Below are positions 7,808-14,961 of a stretch of DNA of 48,038 nt, piece after piece. Position 1 is the first letter of the stretch. Each line of letters opens with the position of its first letter. The position numbers and the translations under genes are program-made. The notes beneath the pieces were generated by a model. That model was not told where the DNA came from. It was given only the letters and a program-made list of their open reading frames with translations, and did no database searches. The stretch is from NORP240 sp942492445 (GTDB lineage: Bacteria; Pseudomonadota; Gammaproteobacteria; Pseudomonadales; Pseudohongiellaceae). The stretch covers positions 1 to 48,038 of the forward strand of contig CALOEW010000035.1 of the NCBI GenBank assembly GCA_942492445.1. Reading direction: 5' to 3'.

Positions 7808-8299
7808 TCAAGGATTCGCGGGCTGATCGATCTCAATTAGCCGTGCTTTGAACCGCCAACCCTTCGATGTTTTAACCAACTCGTCCGTATAAATACCGGT
7901 GAGAACGACCTCTGCCGGCTGCGTACTGACTTTCCAAAGCATGAGATAAGCAGTACCGGCCGCGCCATCGGCGGTCGGAGTGATCCGGATGCTACTGTTC
8001 CAATGCCTAGTATTCGGATTGGAAGCACTAAAGTCGTCGGCAAAAGCTATAAGTGCCTGCCTCCCGACAAAGGTATTGAAGCTGCCATCGTCTATGAACG
8101 TATCAGCCCAGGACTGGGAATCTCCCGCGTCGAGCACCAGATTGTATTGCGCGTAAAGATTGTGGATTTCCGCCAGGTCATCCGAGCTGAGTAAACTCTG
8201 TGCTTGGACGACTGTTACTGGGACCAGTGTGAGGGACGTGACGAAATAGAAGGCAGGGGTAAAGAGAAAATGTAGAAATGAAGATGGAAATACTTTCAT
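7808..8299 (-). CDS. Exported SnoaL-like (NTF2-fold) protein
   Basis: A 163-residue protein with an N-terminal signal peptide (hydrophobic stretch to about residue 33, then VVQAQS). A SnoaL-like cone-shaped domain follows: LAEIHNLYAQYNLVLDAGD, then SWADTFIDDGSFNTFVGRQA, and late strands TGIYTDELVKTSKGWRFKAR. The pattern of an N-terminal helix, Trp-Ala-x-x-Phe, then Asp-Gly-x-Phe is typical of the family. It includes polyketide cyclases, isomerases and many proteins of unknown role, so the substrate is open. It sits in the stretch flanked by inverted IS1182 ends and is probably accessory DNA. The start at 8299 is supported by the signal peptide. Confidence 0.78.
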   Translation of the reverse strand: MKVFPSSFLHFLFTPAFYFVTSLTLVPVTVVQAQSLLSSDDLAEIHNLYAQYNLVLDAGDSQSWADTFIDDGSFNTFVGRQALIAFADDFSASNPNTRHWNSSIRITPTADGAAGTAYLMLWKVSTQPAEVVLTGIYTDELVKTSKGWRFKARLIEIDQPANP

Positions 8300-8349
8300 T
8301 GTCGTAATTCCTTAGAAAATTGAGACAGGCCACGTTTTTTTGAACCATC

Positions 8350-10060
8350 CGCTTGCGGCCGAGGCCGTGTCAAAAACTGTTTTTCTTTGATTTTGACCTG
8401 TTCAGAGCGCTGCACACAGCCTCTGTTGGTTCGGCTGCCAGCTTATCAAAGCCAGTGAGATTTTGAACCAATTTATTTCTCTTCTTATAGCGGCCCTAGT
8501 GTGGTCTGTATAGCTCGATTTTGTCTGCTTTTACAGGGTAAATACAGGCCCTACGCCCCCATCGCCTCCAGTAATGACTTAACACCCATAATATTCATCA
8601 CCCGTCTCATATTGTAGGCGAGTATATGCAAACTCATTTCCGTTCTTACATGTTTCAGCGTCTTCATCTGGAAGTGGGTGTGGCCCATCCAGGCTTTTAA
8701 TGTGCCAAATGGATGCTCGACTGTCTGCCTGCGAATACGCATCGCCTTGGGAGATTTGTCTAACCGATCCTGCATCCGCTCCAGAACTTCTTCATGTTCC
8801 CAACGCCTCACGCGGCGCTCCTTGCCCGTCGTACACTTTGCCTTGATCGAGCAACTGCCACAAACGGTTGTCCAGTAAATCCGCTGATCCTTACCTTTCT
8901 CCGTCGAGGTAAACCGGTATTCCAGATGCTCACCAGCCGGGCAGCGATAAACATCCAGGGCTTCAACATAGATAAAATCTTCCTTGCTATAGCGGCCATC
9001 CGCTTTGCTCGGTGACGTCTCCGGCTTCGGGACTAGCGGCTCGATACCTGCCTCCTCGCACTCGAGTATCCCGTTCCCTTCAAAATAACCACGATCTGCC
9101 ACCACCTGAAGCGTCTCAAAAAAAAAGAACCTCCCATCAATTCCTTGGCTTGCTTGGCCATTGGGGCAAGCTGGTGACGATCAGATCCTTCATTAACTAC
9201 ATCATGACCTATTATCAGGTGGTTCTTACACTCCACCGCTGCTTGAACGTTATAGCCAACAAGCCCGCTGCCACGGGTCTTCATCGAGCGCGAGTCAGGA
9301 TCGGTGATCGACACCTGACCTTCAGGGGCCTTCTCCAACTCAGCTTGACACTTTTTTAGGCGGCGCATCTCCTTCTTCATACTGTCGATCTTTTCTTGAA
9401 GGTGCTCCACACGGGCATCTCCCGAACCAGGCTGATCCCGGTCCGCTCTTTCCAGCTTGGCAAGGTAACCGCTGATACTGCGTTCCACTTCCGCCAATCT
9501 GCGTTTCAGCTTAGCTGCTGTGTAGTTCTTGTCACGACTATTCACCGCCTTGAACTTGCTGCCATCAATCGCCACCATTGAGTCGCCGAACAACTCCAAC
9601 TGTTTGCAGAGCAGCACGAACTCGGCACACACCTGGCAAATCGCCTTGCCATTGTTCTTGCGAAAATCTGCAATGGTCTTGAAATCTGGTGCCAGACGCT
9701 TGGTCAACCACATTAGTTCCACATTGCGATTGGCTTCCTGCTCCAACCGGCGGCCGGTTTGAACCTTGTTCAAGTAACCGTAGACGTATAACTTCAGCAT
9801 GGTAGCAGGGTGGTAGGCCGGGCGGCCCCGGGCTTCGGGTTCGACTTTGAATCCCAATTCACCCAGATCAAGTTCATCGACGAAAACATCGATCACTCGA
9901 ACTGCGCTGTCCTCGGCAATATAATCATCAAGACTTTCGGGGAACAAAGTGGTCTGGCTGCGGCTTTCGCCTTCAATGAAATCCGTCATAATGGAATTTC
10001 CTGAATGAAAGGTGCATTATACCAGTACAGGATTTTTCACACAGCCTCGGCCGGGAGCTG
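8350..10060 (-). mobile_element. IS1182-family insertion sequence
   Basis: The element is bounded by imperfect inverted repeats whose cores are GGCCGAGGC at 8357-8365 and GCCTCGGCC at 10044-10052, each followed inward by a GTGTNAAAAA-like motif. The outer limits are approximate. It carries one transposase gene, read on the minus strand and split by a frameshift. No clear target duplication was found. The left end is also present as an inverted orphan copy at 7003-7147. Confidence 0.8.
8551..9989 (-). pseudogene. IS1182-family transposase, split by a frameshift
   Basis: The first frame (9989 to 9033) starts MTDFIEGESRSQTTLFPESL and contains the first catalytic Asp in MVAIDGSKFKAVN and a coiled-coil stretch in the middle. 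The second frame (to 8551) carries VVADRGYFEGNG with the second Asp, a Cys cluster (VCGSCSIKAKC), and the catalytic Glu in RRQTVEHPFGTLKAWMG. The frames must join by a -1 shift in a run of nine T on the coding strand (9118-9126), between GGSFF and ETLQVVADRG. All three DDE residues are therefore present, but in two frames. Most relatives have one uninterrupted gene, so a lost base is likely. Slippage on the nine-base run could still make some full-length protein. Confidence 0.85.
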
Positions 10061-10152
10061 ACCTAATTCTTCTCACAAACTAAGTGCGGTGGGGCACTAC
10101 CATTGCAAGCTTTGTTATGTTTCGACATCTCGTTATTCTTTCTAGTCATTGG

Positions 10153-11306
10153 GGAACCTCTGAAATACTCGTATTTTTTGGCATAATGTAGCTTCCAACC
10201 AGAAGGAGTCAATTATGAGCCAGTTGACCTTTGCCGAAGCTGAGTTTGCCATCAAGAAAAAGAAAACGCGCCGAGAGATCTTTCTGGAAAAAATGGACAA
10301 GCTTATCCCCTGGAAGAAACTGGAACAGCAACTGATTAAGAAGTATCACAAGGGGAAAACGGGCCGGCCACCGTATCCGCTTCCTGTTATGCTGCGCGTT
10401 CATGCGATGCAACTTTTCTATAACTTGAGCGACCCGGCAATGGAAGATGCCTTGTATGAGATTGAGTCTATGCGCCAGTTCGCGGGTCTTCGGCTCAGCG
10501 GTAATTTGCCGGACGAGACAACCATTTTGAACTTCAGGCATTTTCTGGAAGAACACAAATTCGGCAAAATGATCTTTAAAACCATCAATGGTCATTTGGC
10601 TGAACAAGGGCTGATCCTGCGTGAAGGCAGTATCGTTGATGCCACGATTCTGAGCGCGCCGTCCTCTACCAAGAACAGCAGCGGTGAGCGTGACCCAGAA
10701 ATGTATCAAACCAAAAAAGGTAATCAGTGGCACTTTGGAATGAAGATGCACATTGGCACGGATGATGCTTTCGGCCTGATTCACAGCATCGCCACCACGT
10801 CTGCGAATGTTCATGATATTGCGGTAGCTGATCAGCTTTTGCATGGCGCGGAACAAAGAGTCTGGGGCGATGCGGGGTACCTTGGGATTGGGCAACGACC
10901 CGAACATCAAGGGCGAGAGGTTGACTGGCAAATCGCCATGCGTCCAGGCAAGCGAGCGAAGCTTCCTGAAGGCGATCCGGTTGCAAAACTGGAACGACTG
11001 AAAGCAGGTGTGCGAGCCAAAATTGAACACAGCTTCTTCTACATCAAGCGAATCTTTGGGTACAACAAAGTGCGCTACCGAGGACTTGCCAAGAACACCG
11101 AGCGGCTTTATATACTTGCCGGGTTCAGTAATATGATGATGGCGAGAAAATATCTGGTTACATAGGGACAGGTGCGCCTGTCTGGCGCCCATTGGGCGCC
11201 GGAGGGCGAAAACAAGAGAGTAAATGGTGCCCGTTATGCCTGCTTTTGTCATTTTTTCCAAAAATCTAACCGCAACTTATAAAGACGTCTGTTTTTCAGA
11301 GGTTCC
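10153..11306 (+). mobile_element. IS5-family insertion sequence, complete
   Basis: The terminal inverted repeats GGAACCTCTGAAA (10153-10165) and TTTCAGAGGTTCC (11294-11306) enclose a single intact transposase gene. No target duplication is obvious. The right end has inserted into the 3' end of the gene at 11277-11771 and provides its stop codon. The end sequence GGAACCTCTGA is also found on a 56-bp repeat at 23776-23831. Confidence 0.88.
10215..11165 (+). CDS. IS5-family transposase
   Basis: A 316-residue DDE transposase that cuts and joins the ends of its own IS. N-terminal region: SQLTFAEAEFAIKKKKTRRE, then the helix MDKLIPWKKLEQQLIKKYH. The catalytic residues can be seen in GSIVDATILSAPSS (first Asp), VWGDAGYLG (second Asp), and RAKIEHSFFYIKRIFGY (Glu, with the Tyr-Arg-like signature). 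ILAGFSNMMMARK closes the protein. The length and all motifs are intact, so this copy could be active. The start is supported by AGAAGGAG upstream (10201-10208). The terminal repeats lie 62 bases upstream and 141 bases downstream of the gene. Confidence 0.95.
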   Translation: MSQLTFAEAEFAIKKKKTRREIFLEKMDKLIPWKKLEQQLIKKYHKGKTGRPPYPLPVMLRVHAMQLFYNLSDPAMEDALYEIESMRQFAGLRLSGNLPDETTILNFRHFLEEHKFGKMIFKTINGHLAEQGLILREGSIVDATILSAPSSTKNSSGERDPEMYQTKKGNQWHFGMKMHIGTDDAFGLIHSIATTSANVHDIAVADQLLHGAEQRVWGDAGYLGIGQRPEHQGREVDWQIAMRPGKRAKLPEGDPVAKLERLKAGVRAKIEHSFFYIKRIFGYNKVRYRGLAKNTERLYILAGFSNMMMARKYLVT

Positions 11307-11771
11307 TTTAGAATTCATTTCAGCAATTAGGCTACCCACGTACATATCAAATTCCGCAGGGTAGATTCCTCTTGACCCCTCAAATATTCGTCGGCCAAGT
11401 GGGGAATCGAGGAGTGCGATAACGGTTCCATCTACTTGATTTGTGGAAAATTCGCCAGCTAATCCCATTTTCCGTTGAGCCCAATCGAAATACTCTAAGC
11501 TCCATGCAGCTCTGTAATGTGCAATTAGTCGCCTAATCTCATCATCGGTAAATTCTCCCCCAATCCTCTCTTTATTTAGAATCGACGCTATGAATTCGGA
11601 ATCGCGGATATCTGTAAAGAATTCTATACGTGCATTTCTATTAGTTTGGAGTGCTTCGAATTGCGATACAGCCGTGTTCTGTTGAATTTCGACCGCAAGG
11701 AAGATTATGCCTGCCAGCACACCTAAATTTGCGAGCAATGAAAGCCATTTGTTTAGGCTATCTAGATTCAT
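11277..11771 (-). CDS. One-TM hypothetical protein, 3' end replaced by IS5
   Basis: The frame from the ATG at 11771 reads MNLDSLNKWLSLLANLGVL, then AGIIFLAVEIQQNTAV, an N-terminal membrane helix, followed by about 110 mostly helical residues (DSEFIASILNKERIGGEF, then HYRAAWSLEYFDWAQRKMG). This is the same architecture as 4063-4563 and 7212-7738. The last residues (SKGTSEKQTSL) and the stop come from the right end of the IS5 element, so the native C-terminus has been lost. An upstream extension of the frame to 11966 has no support. The biochemical role is unknown. The protein may still be made, because only the extreme C-terminus is altered. Confidence 0.65.
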   Translation of the reverse strand: MNLDSLNKWLSLLANLGVLAGIIFLAVEIQQNTAVSQFEALQTNRNARIEFFTDIRDSEFIASILNKERIGGEFTDDEIRRLIAHYRAAWSLEYFDWAQRKMGLAGEFSTNQVDGTVIALLDSPLGRRIFEGSRGIYPAEFDMYVGSLIAEMNSKGTSEKQTSL

Positions 11772-11984
11772 ATCTTTTAATTTGATCCCTTTCAGTAAGC
11801 ACGGTAGCTGCCTAAGAAACATAACAATTGCATAGGACTCTTTGTCCGTTAATACATTATATCTACCAAAGGGGACTCTACCTGAATCCCTCGATACAAG
11901 AACATTCCGATGTCCCTGAAAGGAACCTTCATTGATTGCGGCTGGCGAAATCAAAATCAAATACATTACGGTTGCAGACGGCTT

Positions 11985-12104
11985 TCATTGAAACTGGGCA
12001 AGGCCGAGATTAACCAGCGCTATAAAGAATTCGATGACACCCGTTCCAGCATCGACTATCGTATGGAGGTGAACCTTACTTTTCTATACCGTGACATTGA
12101 ATGA
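11985..12104 (+). pseudogene. Possible 3' fragment of an outer-membrane-type protein
   Basis: About 40 residues (SLKLGKAEINQRYKEFDDTR, then SSIDYRMEVNLTFLYRDIE) end 14 bases before the next gene on the same strand. The alternating pattern in DYRMEVNLTFLY resembles the final strands of a beta-barrel. No start or upstream part is present. This is a tentative reading from composition and context only. Confidence 0.3.
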
Positions 12105-12118
12105 TAAAGGAGAGTTAA

Positions 12119-12847
12119 ATGCGCGAACATGCAAAGATCAGCCGGCGTAATTTCCTCGTTGCTTCGCTGGGTACTGCGGCCTTGTGCCAGTTCTCCAGCT
12201 TTACATTTGCTCAGAGCCCGCATTCATTGAAAATCGGCATTATCGGCTCAGGCAACATCGGCGGCGCTGTCGGCCTGCGGTGGGCCGCCGCAGGTCATGA
12301 GATACTCTTTTCATCCCGTAACCCGGATCAACTCGGCGACCTTGTCGCGCAAGCCGGCCCAAAAACCAGAGCCGGATATCCTCAGGAAGCCGTCGAATTT
12401 GGCGACATCGTCCTCATCGCAGTGCCCTACGCGGCACTGCCCCAGATAGGCCGCGACTTCGCAGCGGCAATGCAGGGTAAGGTTGTAATTGATTGCGGTA
12501 ATCCCTACGTCCAGCGCGACGGCCCTATGGCCGCAGAAGCGCTGGAGAAAGGCACTGGCGTCGCATCTTCCGAATTTTTGCCCGGAGTACGTCTGGTACG
12601 AGCCTTCAATGCCATCGGCTATCAGTCGGTGCATGACAAACACCATCGCGCTGGCGAAAGGGTGGCAATTCCCATCGCCGGTGACGATCAGGAAGCCGTT
12701 GCCGTTACCAGCAACCTTGTTATCGATGCCGGTTTCGAACCAGTCGTTGTCGGCCCGCTGTCAAGGGCGCGGGAGTTTGATCAGGGCTCCGCTGTCTATG
12801 TGCAGGATCTGACGGCCGCTGAACTTCGCATCGCACTGGGACTATAG
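12119..12847 (+). CDS. Tat-exported NADP-binding oxidoreductase (F420-reductase-like)
   Basis: A 242-residue protein with a twin-arginine signal (SRRNFLVASLGTAALC, cleavage near TFAQS) and then a Rossmann domain starting LKIGIIGSGNIGGAVGLRW. Residues SSRNPDQL match the NADP 2'-phosphate-binding loop of the NADPH-dependent F420 reductase/dinucleotide-binding family. Further blocks are DIVLIAVPYAALPQIGRDF, KVVIDCGNPY and LVRAFNAIGYQ. The family transfers hydride between NADP and a cofactor or substrate. An exported member would need a periplasmic cofactor, so it may act with a pre-bound NADP. The ATG at 12119 follows AAAGGAGAG. It is the last gene of the first integrated element, about 270 bases before the second attachment repeat. 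Confidence 0.82.
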   Translation: MREHAKISRRNFLVASLGTAALCQFSSFTFAQSPHSLKIGIIGSGNIGGAVGLRWAAAGHEILFSSRNPDQLGDLVAQAGPKTRAGYPQEAVEFGDIVLIAVPYAALPQIGRDFAAAMQGKVVIDCGNPYVQRDGPMAAEALEKGTGVASSEFLPGVRLVRAFNAIGYQSVHDKHHRAGERVAIPIAGDDQEAVAVTSNLVIDAGFEPVVVGPLSRAREFDQGSAVYVQDLTAAELRIALGL

Positions 12848-13119
12848 AATGCAGCCAAAAGCGGCTGCAATCCTCAATCACAGAATCTCGCTCGCGAACT
12901 GGATTATTCTCGTTTGTGCTGAGCAACGATGTTCCGATGCAATTGGACCCGATCTTTCGCATTGTTTCGATGACCCCCGAAGCGAGAGATTGTCCAGATT
13001 CAAGAACTGTGAACCCGTTGAATCCCGCGCATCATTTAAATCTCGAGGATGCGGTTGACTTTCGTTCCGCAATGGGTCGCCTACGTTCTTTCGTCGTTCA
13101 GATCTGCAGAACTTCTGGA
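12848..13119. other. Gene-free stretch at the end of the first element
   Basis: A small hairpin (GCAGCC / GGCTGC) begins 4 bases after the stop codon and is not followed by a T-run. The rest shows no gene with support on either strand up to the attachment repeat at 13120. Confidence 0.4.
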
Positions 13120-13175
13120 GAGTAACTGGCTTCAAACCAGTTGGTCGGGAGTTCGAATCTCTCCGGGCGTGCCAA
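13120..13175 (+). repeat. Attachment-site repeat copy 2 (tRNA-Arg 3' part)
   Basis: The 56 bases match 6373-6428 at 55 positions. The one change turns the anticodon TCG into TCA. Upstream there is no matching acceptor or D stem, so this is not a tRNA gene but a displaced 3' end. It closes the first integrated element (about 6.7 kb) and opens the second. Confidence 0.88.
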
Positions 13176-13241
13176 TAAAATCAATAGGTTACGGAGCTTT
13201 GCGCCGTTCCCTATCACGAGTTCCGTAAATGTTTCCGTAAA

Positions 13242-13535
13242 TTAATCGGGTGAAGCATCTACTATCGGAACGCTCAGGTCGTACACTTCCAACATCCTTG
13301 GGTCAGAATGGCCACCACCATCTTGCTTAGAGGACTTGCCCCCGGGCGTATCCTTAATACCCCTGCGTTTCATGTCATGAAGCCCGAACCACTCTTCTTT
13401 GGTCATAATTCCTTCTTCGATGGCCAAATTCAGAAATCGTCTCCATGCGCTCTGCCATGTTGATTGGCTAATGGGCTGACCTGATACGTCCTGATGATAG
13501 ACATCGCCCAGACAGAGGTAACTGATGCCAAAAAA
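13242..13535 (-). pseudogene. Second integrase remnant (tyrosine recombinase C-terminus)
   Basis: The open stretch has no start codon of its own. It encodes about 95 residues: GISYLCLGDVYHQDVSG, then STWQSAWRRFLNLAIEEG, then WFGLHDMKRRGIKDT and GGGHSDPRMLEVYDLSVP. The GLHDMKRRG segment stands where integrases have the His-x-x-Arg box, and GGHSDPRMLEVYD carries the second His and the Tyr nucleophile. Similar endings (GLHDLRRKG..., GHK...VYD) occur in a group of proteobacterial phage-type integrases. The N-terminal two thirds are absent; the frame meets a TAA at 13536-13538, next to the following gene. It lies 66 bases from attachment repeat 2, mirroring the first integrase beside the tRNA, and it is a different integrase subfamily. 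Confidence 0.7.
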
Positions 13536-13538
13536 TTA

Positions 13539-14123
13539 TCAGGGAGTTAGAGTAATAATAAATGCCTCTTTTGTTCGTGAGCGCCCGAACATCAATGAGT
13601 AAAATGGCGTGGCAAGGTTCCTGTTGCCATACTTCTCGTTCCAGCCTTCGTAAATTCGGTTTACTGCCTCGGCAGGTGCTGCTTCTGAAATGACTTCGAT
13701 CCGGGAATATTCTATTTCTGTATTTTCCCGCGTAACTGAAATTTGTGGATCGCCTCGCAGGATGGCTGCATCTTCCGGTTCCGCATCATAAAAAATCACA
13801 GTGTCGCCATCGAAATCCAGTACCCACACACGTGTTGTGCTGACGCCCGTTAAAGTTTCCACATGCAGCTCGGCAATTTCTCCTGACTCCCAGATCAGGA
13901 TTACAGATAAGTAGGTCACTATCCAGGCTGCGGCAATTGCTGTTAAAGCCAAAACGCTGATTTTTGCGTCTGCAATAGAAGGCCGTGCCAATATTTTGAT
14001 CAGTAAAGCAATACCGGTGACTATTCCTGCCCATGCAAACACACCACCGCGTTCTATCAGAAGCACAGCCCCGGATGCCAGAAGCAATACGGCGATTGTG
14101 ATGGCCAGATATTTTTTGTTCAT
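13539..14123 (-). CDS. Membrane protein of unknown function
   Basis: A 194-residue protein with three hydrophobic segments in the first 80 residues (AITIAVLLLASGAVLLI; AWAGIVTGIALLIKIL; VLALTAIAAAWIVTYLSVIL). A soluble domain of about 110 residues follows: VSTTRVWVLDFDGDTVIFYD, then DAAILRGDPQISVTREN. The TTRVWVLDFDG and RGDP elements recall the split-barrel proteins of the deazaflavin/F420-type nitroreductase group, in which TRVWVxDxxG precedes a short xRGD motif, but the match is partial. If right, the domain would bind a small ligand on one side of the inner membrane. It is the only apparently intact gene of the second integrated element. Confidence 0.6.
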   Translation of the reverse strand: MNKKYLAITIAVLLLASGAVLLIERGGVFAWAGIVTGIALLIKILARPSIADAKISVLALTAIAAAWIVTYLSVILIWESGEIAELHVETLTGVSTTRVWVLDFDGDTVIFYDAEPEDAAILRGDPQISVTRENTEIEYSRIEVISEAAPAEAVNRIYEGWNEKYGNRNLATPFYSLMFGRSRTKEAFIITLTP

Positions 14124-14395
14124 AAGCTTGCGCTCATTGTTATGGTAAGGTTTGCAAGTCGGGTTTGTCAGAAGTAGGTCATTCTCTCCGAATCATCTTA
14201 AACCTACCAGCTGAGAGCGTAAAAATTTCTGAAATCCAGCATTGAGTATACTATTTGGCTAATTTCAAGAGATTGCTCATGTGTAGTAAGGAATGCGCTA
14301 ATTCATCCTCAATTACATATACATGAGAGTAAAAATGTGTTTGACAAAGGTCGTAACACATTGATAATAATAATGTTAAAGAATTTCTGATAAAT
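14124..14395. other. AT-rich gene-free stretch of the second element
   Basis: This is the region upstream of the membrane protein gene and before the third attachment repeat. It is clearly richer in A and T than its surroundings (for example AATAATAATGTTAAAG around 14366-14380), as is common at the ends of integrated elements. It probably contains the promoter of the minus-strand gene. No coding frame is supported. Confidence 0.4.
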
Positions 14396-14519
14396 CTTCG
14401 AACCAGTTGGTCGGGAGTTCGAAAGCCGCGCAGCGGCGCAGACAGCCGCAGGCTGCCCCGCAGGGGTGAGGGATTTGCGCCCACGCAAATTCCGAATCAG
14501 TTTCTCCGGGCGTGCCAAA
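14396..14519 (+). repeat. Attachment-site repeat copy 3, split by an insertion
   Basis: Positions 14396-14423 match the tRNA from the anticodon loop to the T loop (CTTCGAACCAGTTGG and onward, ending GTTCGAA). Positions 14503-14519 match the rest (TCTCCGGGCGTGCCAAA). Between them are about 79 foreign bases. This is the outermost displaced tRNA 3' end and so the right boundary of the tandem element array. Sequence beyond it should be native chromosome. Confidence 0.85.
14425..14490 (+). repeat. Run of four short hairpins inserted in the attachment repeat
   Basis: Four perfect hairpins follow each other: GCCGC-GCA-GCGGC (14425-14437), CAGCC-GCA-GGCTG (14443-14455), CCCC-GCA-GGGG (14456-14466), and ATTTGCG-CCCA-CGCAAAT (14473-14490). 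The first three all have the loop GCA. They fill most of the insertion that splits the tRNA 3' repeat. This resembles a small palindromic mobile repeat rather than random DNA. Confidence 0.75.
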
Positions 14520-14961
14520 TCCAGCAACGACTGCAAACTGGTGCCATTGGTCACTCTCAATCCGGACCAGTTCCAACAAGCGATTGACCGTTACCGGTCA
14601 AAGTCGAGAGGGCATGGGTGCTCAACACAGAGCTGTTGCAGGTGTTGAATCGCACTTTTGCGCCGCTGGGCAAACTACTTTAGAGTAGGGACCTGCCGGA
14701 AATCGTATCCTGCCCTCTGCACGTACGGGGCGATGTGCCTCTGATCCGGATGCACGATATCAGCACGTCCGGTTCGGCGAAAGGATGTTGAAACGGGGGA
14801 CAGATCGTTCTGGAACAGGGCCGTCGCGCTACAACAAGACCTTGCCGATCGCGGTCAATATGGAGGGCGAATTCACCTATGCGAGCGCTCCTGGCTGCCG
14901 TTGTAAGGAAAAGTTGGCAGCTTTCCATCTCGAGGGTCGAATAATAGAAAGGAAACAGCGG
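14520..14961. other. Gene-free stretch right of the attachment array
   Basis: About 440 bases between the broken third repeat and the exported metallopeptidase-like gene. Short frames such as one ending at the TAG near 14682 (LLQVLNRTFAPLGKLL) might be decayed coding sequence, but no family is recognisable. The ribosome site AAAGGAAA at 14949-14956 belongs to the next gene. Confidence 0.35.

Noticed and set aside
7003..10060. An active composite transposon
   Set aside because: One IS copy is only an orphan end and the other has a split transposase, so it cannot move on its own as it stands.
10209..11261. A 350-codon open frame on the minus strand
   Set aside because: It lies opposite the intact IS5 transposase and has no family features of its own.
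13120..13175. A possible tRNA with anticodon TCA (opal suppressor or Sec)
   Set aside because: Only the 3' two thirds of a tRNA are present; there is no acceptor 5' strand or D stem. It is a displaced attachment repeat.
14425..14490. CRISPR array
   Set aside because: The hairpins differ from each other in stem sequence, there are no regular spacers, and no cas genes lie nearby.
6351..14519. Reading the array as a prophage
   Set aside because: No capsid, tail, terminase, lysis or phage replication genes are present. It is better described as degenerate integrative elements.
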